In this document: positions 24,529-33,368 of the stretch, piece by piece | How positions within the stretch are numbered: position 1 is the first letter of the stretch | Layout: every line of letters begins with the position of its first letter | Source of the DNA: Pseudomonas fluorescens | GTDB taxonomy: Bacteria > Pseudomonadota > Gammaproteobacteria > Pseudomonadales > Pseudomonadaceae | NCBI RefSeq assembly: GCF_902497875.1 | Contig: NZ_CABVHY010000027.1 | Location: 34,902-98,901 of the forward strand | Direction: 5' to 3' | DNA: 64,000 nucleotides | Position numbers and translations under genes: made by a program | The notes under the pieces: model-generated | What the model was told of the DNA's origin: nothing | The model's input: the letters and a program-made list of their open reading frames with translations, nothing else | The model's database searches: none

Positions 24529-25089
24529 ATGACTCAGTCAATGCGGTTCTTCCTATCGATCGTCCTTGCGACAGCCTCACTGGCATCGGCGAGCTTCCTG
24601 AACACTGCAGGTGCGGCAACCGCCGAGGATCTGGATGTCGACTCTCGGCAAGCGTTGCAAACGCTCTACAAGTCCACGCCATTTGCCGAAACCATTTCGC
24701 ACAACGCCAAAGCGATACTTGTTTTCCCGAAAATCATCAAGGCAGGCCTTGTGTTTGGTGGCAGCTATGGCGAAGGCGAATTGTTGAAGGGCAAGAAAGT
24801 AGAGGGTTATTACAACTCTGTAACCGGGTCATGGGGGCTGCAGGCAGGCGCCCAGTCGTATGGCTATGTGGTTTTCCTGATGACCGAAAAAGCCGTGAAC
24901 TATATACGCGAAAGCAAGGGCTGGGAAATTGGCGTAGGACCCACTGTTGTTGTGGTTGATGAAGGGGTGTCGAAGAATCTGTCCAGCTCGACGCTGAAGG
25001 ACGATGCCTACGCGTTCATTTTCGACCAGCAAGGGTTAATGGCCGGGGTCAGCATCGAAGGAACGAAGATTTCCCTGATCAAACGCTAA
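24529..25089 (+). CDS. SYLF (Ysc84-like) lipid-binding domain protein
   Basis: A 186-aa exported protein. The signal peptide (MRFFLSIVLATASLASASF...) is followed by a SYLF/Ysc84 domain: ALQTLYKSTPFAETISHNAKAILVFPKIIKAGLVFGGSYGEGELL, then GSWGLQAGAQSYGYVVFLMTEKAVNYI, then GISIEGTKI-type ending (AGVSIEGTKISLI). The eukaryotic relatives bind phosphoinositides; bacterial ones are periplasmic proteins of unknown role. The start ATG is preceded by CGGAGTACG. It is monocistronic and followed by a strong hairpin terminator. Confidence 0.9.
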   Translation: MTQSMRFFLSIVLATASLASASFLNTAGAATAEDLDVDSRQALQTLYKSTPFAETISHNAKAILVFPKIIKAGLVFGGSYGEGELLKGKKVEGYYNSVTGSWGLQAGAQSYGYVVFLMTEKAVNYIRESKGWEIGVGPTVVVVDEGVSKNLSSSTLKDDAYAFIFDQQGLMAGVSIEGTKISLIKR

Positions 25090-25160
25090 AGCCACAGGTC
25101 CTGGACGTCTACGGCCCTTTCGGTAACCGGATTCGGTTCCGCCAAAACTGACCCTGCTGT

Positions 25161-25187
25161 GCGGACTGGGTTGACCCAGTCCGCTTT
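25161..25187 (+). terminator. Strong hairpin terminator
   Basis: GCGGACTGGG (25161-25170), loop TTGA, CCCAGTCCGC (25175-25184), then TTT. The stem is perfect and lies 72 bases after the SYLF gene, between it and the convergent exporter gene. Confidence 0.8.
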
Positions 25188-25248
25188 GGGTCCGAAAGCC
25201 GCCCTTCTACTGTCCGTTCTCACTGCGCAGTCTCACTGCTCAGCCTCC

Positions 25249-26220
25249 TCAATGAGCCATAGCAGTTTTACCGGGACTGCCATGGAATGCACCAATAGCT
25301 TTAACAACCCCCACGACAATCAGTGTGATGCCGATCGCTTCAGGCGCCGTGGGCCACCGGTAATAGAACAGCAGACCCAGGCAGGTCGCAAAGACCATCT
25401 CCATTGACAGCAACTGGCTGGCCAGTGTCATGGGAAGCCGTTGGGACGCGATGGTCCAGGCCCATGCGCCGCCAATCGACGCAACAGCCGCCAGTACAAA
25501 AGCTGGCAGGTAAAGCTGGCTGATAGCGCTTTGCCCGAAACCGAGCATGGGGGCGTTGAACACATCCATGGCCGTACCCAGCGGGATGAACATCAGCGTT
25601 TGCAGGCTACCGCCAATCATCATCATGGCTGTCCAGACCCAGGCATTCATGCCGGGCCTTTTCATCAGTGCTCGTTGATTGGCCAGTCCAAACCAGGTCC
25701 ACAGTGCGACCGCCGCCAGTGACGCGCCGATCCCGAGAGCCAGAGTGGTGTGTGATTGCCCCTCGAACCGGGCGATGTTCTGGCCGTTGACCAGGAGCAA
25801 GCCGAGCACGGCCAGTGCAAATGGCACTTGAAGCAAGCGCCAGGAGATCCCGCCATGAACATTTCCGCTGATGGCCAGCGCGATCGGCACGAGCCCTAAA
25901 AAGGCTGGCGCGACGACGGGGCCAGCGTATTTGGAGGCGATGATGACGGCGATGAAGTAGCCCACATAACCGATGAATCCCAGTCCGGCAGTGACCAGCC
26001 AATCGTTAAGGGTCAGGTGACGCCAGGCTTTGATATTGGCAATCAGGATCAGGGCGCCGATCAGCCCGGAAATAATGAATCTGCAGGCGGCAAGGTCGAA
26101 TATCGAATACTCACCAATGACCAGGGGGGCGACAAAGTTCATCGACCATGTCAGGGAGGCCAATACCGCTGCGCTCACACCGGTGACGGATAAATGATGG
26201 CTGTGTGAGTCTTTCATCAC
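25249..26220 (-). CDS. EamA/DMT family transporter
   Basis: A 323-aa, ten-helix drug/metabolite transporter with two EamA repeats (first VSAAVLASLTWSMNFVAPLVIGEYSIFDLAACRFIISGLIGAL; second starting near LGIGASLAAVALWTWFGLANQRALM, ending with MEMVFATCLGLLFYYRWPTAPEAIGITLIVVGV). Such carriers export amino acids or metabolites. Two in-frame ATGs sit side by side at 26220 and 26217; GAGG precedes both. The divergent LysR gene is its probable regulator. Confidence 0.88.
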   Translation of the reverse strand: MMKDSHSHHLSVTGVSAAVLASLTWSMNFVAPLVIGEYSIFDLAACRFIISGLIGALILIANIKAWRHLTLNDWLVTAGLGFIGYVGYFIAVIIASKYAGPVVAPAFLGLVPIALAISGNVHGGISWRLLQVPFALAVLGLLLVNGQNIARFEGQSHTTLALGIGASLAAVALWTWFGLANQRALMKRPGMNAWVWTAMMMIGGSLQTLMFIPLGTAMDVFNAPMLGFGQSAISQLYLPAFVLAAVASIGGAWAWTIASQRLPMTLASQLLSMEMVFATCLGLLFYYRWPTAPEAIGITLIVVGVVKAIGAFHGSPGKTAMAH

Positions 26221-26357
26221 GACCTCTACAGACGAATCAGGGATTGGTTATAGGGTCGGCCCGCTAGATCAAAATGGAACAAAGCGCGGGAGTTCCCTTT
26301 GGAAGAATTCTCAAGGATGCAAAAACAAAAGGGAATCCATTGATTTTGACCGACACC

Positions 26358-26374
26358 TGTTCCATAACGGAACA
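26358..26374. promoter_or_regulatory. LysR-type operator
   Basis: TGTTCC-ATAAC-GGAACA is a perfect palindrome with the T-N11-A core typical of LysR-type binding sites. It lies 13 bases before the LysR start. A related half-site, GGAACAAAG, occurs at 26274-26282 near the exporter gene. Confidence 0.65.
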
Positions 26375-26386
26375 AAAGAGGCGCAT

Positions 26387-27307
26387 ATGGACAGGTATAG
26401 CGATATGGCGATCTTGATCGCCGTGGTGGATGCGCGTGGCTTTTCGCCCGCCGCGCGCAAGCTGAGGATGACCCACTCGGCGATCAGTAAAAGGGTTCAG
26501 CGCCTGGAGGAGCGGCTTGGCACGCAGTTGCTCTCACGCACGACGCGCTCAATGACGCTGACGCAAGCAGGAGAAATGTATGTGCAGGCAGCTCGGCCAA
26601 TCCTGGAGGATATACAGGCGTTGGAAGCAGCCGTCGTGCATGATTCCGATGCACCGAGGGGGACGTTGAAAGTGTCTGCGCCCAATGCGCTCGGCCAGTA
26701 CCATGTAGTACCTGCCCTGATCGACTTTATGCGGCTCTATCCTGACCTGAAGATAGATTTGACCCTGACCGACGCCATTGTCGATATCAGACATGAGCGC
26801 ATTGACGTGGCGATCAGAAGCGGTGCGTTATCCGATCCAAGCCTTGTCGCCCATAAACTCAGTTCCAACGAGCGCCTTGTTTGCGCTTCCCCGGCTTATC
26901 TCGACGCACATGGGGTTCCTGGCGAACCTTGCGAACTCGCTGACCATCCCTGCTTGAAACTCAATTTTGAAAGCCGCTTCAACGACTGGGAATTTCGTGC
27001 CCCCAACAGTAGGGCGATTCCGATTGAGGGGGGATTTACCTGCAATAGTCTCGACGCTATTCGCACGCTATGCCTGGCGGGTTCGGGCATCGCTCGCCTG
27101 CCCAAGTACATGGTCAACGAGGATGTGCAAGCCGGGCGACTGATACCGCTGCTGCAGGCGTTTTCATGCCCAACCACCTCTGCCATTTATGCGCTCAGGG
27201 CCGCTGGCGATTATGTTCCGGCCAGAACCCGGGTGTTTATCGCCTTTCTCGCGGAACGCCTCACGGCAGCCTGCTTGAATGAACACCGATCCTCACGACA
27301 GCCCTAG
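26387..27307 (+). CDS. LysR family transcriptional regulator
   Basis: A 306-aa LysR-type regulator. The N-terminal winged helix-turn-helix reads MAILIAVVDARGFSPAARKL, then AISKRVQRLEERLGTQLLSRTTRSMTLTQAGEMY. The effector-binding domain starts near residue 90 (GTLKVSAPNALGQYHVVPAL). It is most like the CrgA/DsdC-type single-target repressors that act on the divergent neighbour, here the EamA exporter. The ligand is unknown. An AAAGAGG site precedes the ATG, overlapping the region downstream of its palindromic operator. Confidence 0.9.
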   Translation: MDRYSDMAILIAVVDARGFSPAARKLRMTHSAISKRVQRLEERLGTQLLSRTTRSMTLTQAGEMYVQAARPILEDIQALEAAVVHDSDAPRGTLKVSAPNALGQYHVVPALIDFMRLYPDLKIDLTLTDAIVDIRHERIDVAIRSGALSDPSLVAHKLSSNERLVCASPAYLDAHGVPGEPCELADHPCLKLNFESRFNDWEFRAPNSRAIPIEGGFTCNSLDAIRTLCLAGSGIARLPKYMVNEDVQAGRLIPLLQAFSCPTTSAIYALRAAGDYVPARTRVFIAFLAERLTAACLNEHRSSRQP

Positions 27308-27496
27308 CGAACCAGCCTCGTCCACCGCCGCCGGGAAGCCGCCCTCCTCTTTCAAGACCGGCAGTGGGTCAAGACGATCTGCACAGTACTCAATACGTTC
27401 AGAACCCAAGAGTGTGGAATCAAAGACAACAATGTCTCCACTCCCGACGTAAACCGCGCTGGGGTTTGAGTCACCACACTATTGGAAGCCTTTATC

Positions 27497-28006
27497 ATGA
27501 CTACCTTGAATATTGAGAACCACAGAACCATCGCCACATCGAAAAAATCATCGCTCGGCGTCAGAACCACGGCGTTTGGAACCTACGGTATTTTCTTCGC
27601 TCTCGCCGTCATCTACTTCTGGTTCGGCGGCATGAAGTTCACGCACTATGAGGCACAGGGACTGGTTCCGCTGGTGAGCAACAGCCCGTTCCTGGGTTGG
27701 GTTTATGACATTTTCAGTGTCGATACCTTCTCCAGTTTACTCGGCGTCCTGGAGGTCTCGATCGGGGTTCTGATTGCAGGTCGCCTGCTGTCACCAAAGC
27801 TTTCGTTGATCGGTGGTGCGTTGTCTGCCGGATTGTTCTTCACGACCTTGAGCTTTATGTTCTCGACACCCGGCGTGATTGAACCCGGCCTCGGTTTTCC
27901 AGCCATCACGGTTGCGCCGGGCCAGTTTCTCCTCAAAGACATCGGGTTGCTTGCCGCTTCCATCTTCGTGGCCGGCCATTCTCTAACTGCGCTGGAAACC
28001 CGTTAA
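27497..28006 (+). CDS. DUF417 (RclC/YkgB-like) membrane protein
   Basis: A 169-aa inner-membrane protein with four helices. The DUF417 signature includes AVIYFWFGGMKFTHYEAQGLVPLVSNSPFLGWVYDIFS, LLGVLEVSIGVLIAGRLLSP, and PGVIEPGLGFPAITVAPGQFLLKDIGLLAAS. The E. coli member RclC belongs to the reactive-chlorine resistance regulon. The ATG at 27497 is preceded by TTGGAAG; a TTG at 27482 is a weaker alternative. The convergent AraC gene encodes a regulator with an RclR-like layout, which supports an RclC-type role. Confidence 0.88.
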   Translation: MTTLNIENHRTIATSKKSSLGVRTTAFGTYGIFFALAVIYFWFGGMKFTHYEAQGLVPLVSNSPFLGWVYDIFSVDTFSSLLGVLEVSIGVLIAGRLLSPKLSLIGGALSAGLFFTTLSFMFSTPGVIEPGLGFPAITVAPGQFLLKDIGLLAASIFVAGHSLTALETR

Positions 28007-28051
28007 ACCGATGACTTTACTCTTGGGACGGCCTGAAGCAATTCGATGCTT

Positions 28052-28897
28052 TCAGGCCGTTGTCCCATCACCCTCTTCTGCCAAATCCTTCATCCAGCCC
28101 CGTGGGCTGCAGCCCGTCTTGCGACGAAACGCGCGTGCAAGCGCCGAGGGACTTTCGTAACCGACTTCGGCGGCGATGAGGGTAATCGGTCGCCCTTCAC
28201 GCAGGCGCTTCTGCGCCAGGCTGATACGCCAACTCAACAGATAATCCGCAGGTGTCTGCCCTATTACGGCCCGAAAATGCACGGCATAGGCAGCGCGCGA
28301 CATGTTCGACTCGCTCGCAAGCTCCGCAACCGACCAGGCACGATGAGGGGCGTTGTGCATCTGTACCAGAGAGCGCGCCAGCCGCAAATCGGCCAGCCCA
28401 GCCATCATTCCAGTACGCAACTGCTGGTGGTCGAGCAGATGCCGAAACAACAATATGATCAGTAGTTCGAACAAGCGTTCCAGCGCTGCCTCCCGGCCAC
28501 AATGTCCGCCTGCCGCCTCATCGAACATCCATTTCAGTGTATCGGCCAGCAACGGCAGCTCATCCAGGGACAACACCAGAATGTCAGGTAACGATGCAGA
28601 CAATGGGTTATCGACACCCCCCTCAAACTCCATTGACGCACACAAGAGTTGAGCCCCCTCGGAATCACCTGCGAACAGTTGATACCGGCTTGGGCGTGGC
28701 AGAAAAATCAGGCTGGGCTGGGTAAGCAGCAGGTCCTTGCGATCGGCCCCCTGCAAAGTGACGGTACCTGCCTGCAGCAGGTGAATATGACCGCGCCGGT
28801 CAGCGCCATCGTATGCCGCCATGCCGCAAAGCTTGCCGTTGTAAAACAGGTTTGCGCGCACGCCGAACTGCGAAAACAACGTAGACAGGCGATCCAT
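28052..28897 (-). CDS. AraC family regulator, RclR-like
   Basis: A 281-aa regulator with an N-terminal cupin (about residues 1-130) and a C-terminal double helix-turn-helix (WSVAELASESNMSRAAYAVHFRAVIGQTPADYLLSWRISLAQ, then ITLIAAEVGYESPSALARAFRRKTGCSP). Cysteines at 24 (GKLCGM) and 86 (QLLCAS) lie close to the Cys21 and Cys89 pair that E. coli RclR uses to sense hypochlorous acid, so oxidant sensing is a reasonable inference. The ATG at 28897 is favoured over an upstream TTG. It is convergent with the DUF417 gene. Confidence 0.85.
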   Translation of the reverse strand: MDRLSTLFSQFGVRANLFYNGKLCGMAAYDGADRRGHIHLLQAGTVTLQGADRKDLLLTQPSLIFLPRPSRYQLFAGDSEGAQLLCASMEFEGGVDNPLSASLPDILVLSLDELPLLADTLKWMFDEAAGGHCGREAALERLFELLIILLFRHLLDHQQLRTGMMAGLADLRLARSLVQMHNAPHRAWSVAELASESNMSRAAYAVHFRAVIGQTPADYLLSWRISLAQKRLREGRPITLIAAEVGYESPSALARAFRRKTGCSPRGWMKDLAEEGDGTTA

Positions 28898-28981
28898 GGG
28901 CAATCTCGTAGCGAGATATAGACGCTCGGTATCATATCACCGACTGTTTCGGTCTAATTGAACTCATTCCCCATCGCAGCC

Positions 28982-29032
28982 TTTGCTGGCCATCTCGTTG
29001 CGCGATGGCTGTGATGGATCTGATCGGCCGAA
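28982..29032 (+). repeat. Degenerate copy of a dispersed 50-bp sequence
   Basis: TTGCTGGCCATCTCGTTGCG and following bases to ATCTGATCGGCCGAAC match 21374-21426 (CTGCTAGCCATTCCGCTGCG ... GTGATCGGCCGACG) at roughly four in five positions with a 3-base gap. No coding role is evident here. Confidence 0.5.
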
Positions 29033-29035
29033 CCC

Positions 29036-29060
29036 GCCCTCTCCCACTGCGGGAGAGGGC
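29036..29060 (-). terminator. Terminator hairpin of the MHS-family MFS gene
   Basis: CCCTCTCCC-ACTGC-GGGAGAGGG (29037-29059) is a perfect 9-bp stem starting 12 bases past the MFS stop on the minus strand. A degraded version with the same flanking 25 bases is found at 44029-44077. Confidence 0.7.
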
Positions 29061-29071
29061 AACTGCCAACC

Positions 29072-30748
29072 TTATGTGTGATGAATTTCCCGATCCTTGG
29101 TTTCCGGCAGGAAGAACGTGCCAAGAATAGCCGTCATCACGGCGATGACGATGGGGTACCACAGCCCGTAGTAGATATCACCCGTGGCCGCGACCATGGC
29201 GAACGCCACCGTGGGCAGAAAGCCGCCAAACCATCCATTGCCGATGTGGTACGGCAGCGACATCGAGGTGTAGCGGATGCGCGCCGGGAAGAGTTCCACC
29301 AGCCAGGCGGCGATCGGACCGTAGACCATGGTCACGTAGATCACCAGGATAGTCAGGAGCAGCAGCACCATCGGGTAGTTGGTCTTGGCCGGGTCGGCCT
29401 TCTCGGGGTAGCCGGCGTCCTTGAGTGCGGTACCGAGGGTGGCGGTGAAAGCATCGTTGCGGGTCTTGAAGTCGGCGACCGGCATGGCGGTGCCGTCGAA
29501 GCTCTGGATCACCTTGTCGCCAATGCGGACCTGCGCGACCGCACCTGGCTCGGCCTTCTCGTTGGCGTATGGGATGGCCTTCTTCGCCAGCAGGCTCTTG
29601 GCGAGATCGCAGGAGCTGTTGAATTTGGCCTTGCCCACCGGGTCGAACTGGAACGAGCACTGGCCGGGATCGGCGACCACAGTGACCGGACTCTTCTCCT
29701 GTGCGGCGAACACGTCGGGGTTACCGTATTGGGTCAACGCATGGAAGATCGGGAAGTAGGTCAGCGCTGCGAGGATGCAGCCGGCCATGATGATCCCCTT
29801 GCGGCCGATGCGGTCGGACAGGCTGCCGAATATGACGAAGAACGGTGTGCCGATCAGCAGCGAGCCAGCAATCAGCAAGTTGGCGGTCTGCGGCTCGATC
29901 TTCAGCGTCTGCAGCAGGAAGAACAGCGCATAGAACTGCCCGGTGTACCAGACCACAGCCTGGCCGGCAGTGCCGCCGAGCAGGGCCATGATCACTATCT
30001 TGAGGTTGTCCCAGCGGGCGAAGGATTCGGTCAGCGGCGCCTTGGAGGACTTGCCTTCGGCCTTCATTTTCAAGAACACCGGCGACTCGCTGAGCTGCAG
30101 GCGGATGTAGACCGAGACGATCAGCAGCAGGATCGACAGCAGGAAGGGAATCCGCCAGCCCCAGGCTTCGAAGGCTTCGGTACCGAGGATAGTGCGGCAG
30201 GCAAGGATCACCAACAGCGAAAGGAACAGACCGAGGGTCGCGGTGGTCTGGATCCACGAGGTGAAGTAGCCGCGCTTGCCTTTGGGCGCATGTTCGGCCA
30301 CGTAGGTCGCCGCGCCGCCGTACTCACCGCCCAGGGCCAGGCCTTGCAACAGGCGCAGGGTGATCAGGATGATCGGCGCCGCCACGCCGATGGTCGCGTA
30401 GCCGGGCAGAAAACCCACAATGGCCGTGGAAATACCCATGATCACAATGGTGATGAGGAAGGTGTGCTTGCGCCCGATCATGTCACCCAGTCGGCCGAAC
30501 ACGATGGCGCCGAAGGGGCGGACGGCGAAGCCCGCGGCGAACGCGAGCAGCGCGAAGATGAAGGAGGTTGTCTCATTGACGCCGGCGAAGAAGTGCTTGG
30601 CGATGATCGCGGCGAGGGAGCCATAAAGGTAGAAGTCGTACCACTCGAACACGGTGCCCAGGGACGAGGCGAAAATGACCTTGCGCTCCTCCTTGGTGAT
30701 CCCGTGGTGGGGCGCGCTACCCGTGGATGTATTGTCGATTGCGGCCAT
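29072..30748 (-). CDS. MFS transporter, metabolite:H+ symporter (MHS) family
   Basis: A 558-aa carrier of the MHS branch (ShiA/ProP/KgtP-like). The N-terminal signature is GTVFEWYDFYLYGSLAAIIAKHFF, and the loop 2-3 motif is VFGRLGDMIGRKHTFL. TM4-5 contains LQGLALGGEYGGAATYVAEHAP. Between TM8 and TM9 there is an insertion of about 110 polar residues (roughly 335-450, with two cysteines in GQCSFQFD and NSSCDLAK) that is absent from ordinary MHS carriers; a disulfide-bearing periplasmic domain is plausible. The ATG follows GGAGAAG. The substrate is probably an organic acid. Confidence 0.88.
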   Translation of the reverse strand: MAAIDNTSTGSAPHHGITKEERKVIFASSLGTVFEWYDFYLYGSLAAIIAKHFFAGVNETTSFIFALLAFAAGFAVRPFGAIVFGRLGDMIGRKHTFLITIVIMGISTAIVGFLPGYATIGVAAPIILITLRLLQGLALGGEYGGAATYVAEHAPKGKRGYFTSWIQTTATLGLFLSLLVILACRTILGTEAFEAWGWRIPFLLSILLLIVSVYIRLQLSESPVFLKMKAEGKSSKAPLTESFARWDNLKIVIMALLGGTAGQAVVWYTGQFYALFFLLQTLKIEPQTANLLIAGSLLIGTPFFVIFGSLSDRIGRKGIIMAGCILAALTYFPIFHALTQYGNPDVFAAQEKSPVTVVADPGQCSFQFDPVGKAKFNSSCDLAKSLLAKKAIPYANEKAEPGAVAQVRIGDKVIQSFDGTAMPVADFKTRNDAFTATLGTALKDAGYPEKADPAKTNYPMVLLLLTILVIYVTMVYGPIAAWLVELFPARIRYTSMSLPYHIGNGWFGGFLPTVAFAMVAATGDIYYGLWYPIVIAVMTAILGTFFLPETKDREIHHT

Positions 30749-31146
30749 GAGTCTTCTCCGTCTTGCTCTTGTTGTAGGCCGGAGCACCCTCACTACCCTT
30801 ACCGCACCCAGGCCCTGGGGCTGATGTCATCGGATTACGGATTGCGCGAAGCATAAACACAGACTGACCGCCTCGCATCGCTGCAAGGTTTCTTGAAGCA
30901 TAATCACCTTCGCGCAGATATCCACTCGCCCTCCCGCTCAAACTCAGGCTGCCGCGCTGTCGAAGGGCTGTTCAGACCTGTGAGACCTCACGCAAAGTGT
31001 CTGGGTTGCGCCCCCCCGTTCAAGCACGCAGCGTGATATTCGCTATTCCAAATGAGTCGAAGTCGCCAAGGCCAGGCGTCTGGACTCATGCTACCGTTTC
31101 AATTCGTATTGGCAGCGCGTTGGTTACACGCGAAGGCACTATAGCC
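30749..31146. other. 398-bp gene-free region
   Basis: Promoter region between the divergent MFS carrier and the lipoprotein gene. The frame of the lipoprotein is open upstream to 30997, but that extension has no ribosome-binding site and would remove the lipoprotein signal from the N-terminus. Nothing else was recognised. Confidence 0.4.
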
Positions 31147-31926
31147 ATGTTCGAAGCCGCACTGCGTCAACTAATGATAGGTATCTTGTTGGCTATCATT
31201 TTCCTGATCTCGGGGTGCCTCACCTCGGATAAGCCTTTGATCGGCACTAGCGACTTCCCCATCCCTGCTGGCACGAAGATCTTGCAATACAGCGATAAGA
31301 CGGGAACCTACGAAAAACCATCAGAATACTCTCTCAAGACATTGTCGATCCGTGACGGTTGGTACGTCTACTCCGAACCTGACGCGTCAGATATTTTCTT
31401 CAAGCTGCACAAAGTCACCGCCACGACCTGGGTAATGATGACCCATATCGGGATTGAAACCGGTCAGTACGCCTATGGCTGGATGAAACACGAAGGTGAG
31501 CTCTACGTGATATACCCTGGCGAAGCCAAGCAATTGCGCAACTGGAAAGGCCAAGCCGAGTTGAATGCTGACTGGAAAGTGCTGAATAACAACGTCCAGA
31601 TTCTTACGCTGGACTACCTGGCAAGCATCATGCCTGCTGCCGTTGCCGCTCAGGCGCACGGAAAGCCAATAGCGTTCAAGGTAGCAGACGCGGCGACCCT
31701 TGAGGTTGATCGAAACTTTGAAATTTCCAGTCGGGCGGTGGAAAGTTTGCTTAAGGAGAACGAAGAGAAGCTAAAGAAGATCGATGAGGAGCTCAAGAAG
31801 TTGTGCGGTGGCCGGGTCTGTAGTATCGAGAATAATACCACTCTCTACCGCACCGAGAAGTATGACCCACCCATGTGGTACTACCAGGATGGCCGCCTGG
31901 CCCCTGAATCGGCATGGCCAAAATGA
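31147..31926 (+). CDS. Lipoprotein of unknown function
   Basis: A 259-aa predicted lipoprotein. The signal sequence RQLMIGILLAIIFLISGC ends in lipobox ISGC at about residue 24. The mature part has a beta-rich middle (DGWYVYSEPDASDIFFKLHKV, ATTWVMMTHIG) and, near 220-245, a short charged coiled coil (ESLLKENEEKLKKIDEELKKL) followed by two cysteines (LCGGRVCS). No family recognised. The start lacks a strong ribosome-binding site. GC is lower than in the flanking housekeeping genes. Its stop overlaps the start of the DUF1036-like gene, so they form a pair. Confidence 0.75.
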   Translation: MFEAALRQLMIGILLAIIFLISGCLTSDKPLIGTSDFPIPAGTKILQYSDKTGTYEKPSEYSLKTLSIRDGWYVYSEPDASDIFFKLHKVTATTWVMMTHIGIETGQYAYGWMKHEGELYVIYPGEAKQLRNWKGQAELNADWKVLNNNVQILTLDYLASIMPAAVAAQAHGKPIAFKVADAATLEVDRNFEISSRAVESLLKENEEKLKKIDEELKKLCGGRVCSIENNTTLYRTEKYDPPMWYYQDGRLAPESAWPK

Positions 31927-32411
31927 ACATCAGATCAAGCCTTGCAAGTGTCCTTGCGCTTACCTGCATCTCAATGGGTGTGTGCGCCCAGTCCCGGCTA
32001 ACGCTGTGCAATGAAGATCAGAAGGAGAACGTCAGCGCCGCCTTCATCTATCGGCACACCCAAGTCTTGAATGATAAATGGATAGCCTACGGATGGGTGA
32101 AAATCGCCCCAAACGAATGCAAGGTGGTAGCTGAAACGCCTACCGGCATTTTGGAGGTGTTCCTGTCCACGATCAGCCAAAGCATTCATGGCGGGGAACT
32201 CTACATCATGCATTATGCTTTCGAAGGCGAGACCCTGAAGGAGAATGATACGACGGCATCCGAGCGGTTTTACTGCGTACAGGACGAAAGCTTCAAGCGG
32301 ACACTGCGAACGATTGAAGAACATCAAAAATGCCCATCTGGCTGGTATAAACAGTTGTTCAACCTATACGTTCATTCCGACCCCGACAGGGATTTCAAAC
32401 TCCGCCTCTAG
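31923..32411 (+). CDS. Exported DUF1036-like protein
   Basis: A 162-aa secreted protein with a signal peptide (SLASVLALTCISMGVCAQS). The mature domain resembles DUF1036: LTLCNEDQKENVSAAFIYRH, then KWIAYGWVKIAPNECKVV, then ELYIMHYAFEGE and a cysteine in RFYCVQDE. Four cysteines after the signal fit disulfide-stabilised secreted proteins. Function is unknown. The ATG at 31923 overlaps the upstream stop (ATGA), showing coupling to the lipoprotein gene; the ATG at 31914 is an alternative. It is probably acquired along with its partner. Confidence 0.72.
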   Translation: MNIRSSLASVLALTCISMGVCAQSRLTLCNEDQKENVSAAFIYRHTQVLNDKWIAYGWVKIAPNECKVVAETPTGILEVFLSTISQSIHGGELYIMHYAFEGETLKENDTTASERFYCVQDESFKRTLRTIEEHQKCPSGWYKQLFNLYVHSDPDRDFKLRL

Positions 32412-32638
32412 TCAGCATACAACAGGTTACGGGGGCTTATCGAAGCACCGGACAGGATGGAACTCACGCTCAATCTTCTGCCACATCTCTGGATAAGTGT
32501 GTGGGGCAGGCAAAAATCGGCCAGAAGCACTCAATGGGTTATGCGATCGTTTGTCATTGGATGTACCCGACATCGGTGAGAGGCTGTTGAGCTACTTGCG
32601 CTCTCGTTCTTCATACCACTGCATGAACGCTTCGGCGC

Positions 32639-33368
32639 TTACCGGTCGGCGTGCAAGGCATCCTTGCGTTGACTGTCGAGCTCGACACGCGTACGCCGCA
32701 GCACTTGGGCGAACAGACCGGCGACAAGCAGCCCGACGATAAAAATGATTGGAGTGGTATTGGCGTTGAAGGACTCCCGTGTGCGCAGCTTCTCCAGCGC
32801 CAGGATAGACTCCTTGTGTTGATCGGCCGATGCTTGCAGGACGGTTTTTTCGATGATTTCGAATCGCGGGTCAGCCTCGTCGTTGTCGATCCAGCGCACC
32901 TCGGCATCATGCCCACGGTCAACTGCCTCGAACAACTTATTGATGCTTTCAAGATAGGGAAGCGTTGCAGCGCGAACCTGTTCGACGAGAACTCGGTCCT
33001 CAAGCGATCCGGTACGATGAATCTGCTCAAGTGCATGAGTCATCTCCTGCACGGCTTCGTTGAAACGATGACGTACTTGCGGAGCCGGTATCCAAGCGAT
33101 ACAGGCGCTCCAGCGACTCGGCTGCGGCCACCGCAGTCGCAGCCGACGTGTAATGGTCGGACAGAACGCTCGAGGCAATCGCCTCCTGCCCCAAGCGTCC
33201 GGTGGTTATTGAAGACCACACCGCAAAGCCGCTGATTGCCAGCAGCACGGCGACCAGACCATAGCGCGGCCACCTGCTGGGTGTCCTCCATTGCATAAGC
33301 TTGGGTACGGCAATCACTTGCGCAAAGGCTTCAGGATGCTCCGGACTTGCGGGTGGTAAATTGCTCAT
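32639..33368 (-). pseudogene. Frameshifted, truncated membrane sensor (signalling protein N-terminus)
   Basis: Two overlapping minus-strand frames form one broken gene. The first (33368-33027) gives MSNLPPASPEHPEAF..., a membrane helix (GLVAVLLAISGFAVWSS) and SLERLYRLDTGS. After a single-base frame change near 33070-33095 the second continues QVRHRFNEAVQEMTHALEQIHR, a helical periplasmic sensor region, and a second helix (TPIIFIVGLLVAGLFAQVL). It then stops after ELDSQRKDALHADR. This is the input module of a diguanylate-cyclase or kinase-type protein whose output domain is missing. It is probably nonfunctional. Confidence 0.65.

Noticed and set aside
29078..30856. 592-aa plus-strand open frame
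   Set aside because: Antisense shadow of the MHS-family MFS carrier, whose membrane signature motifs are intact.
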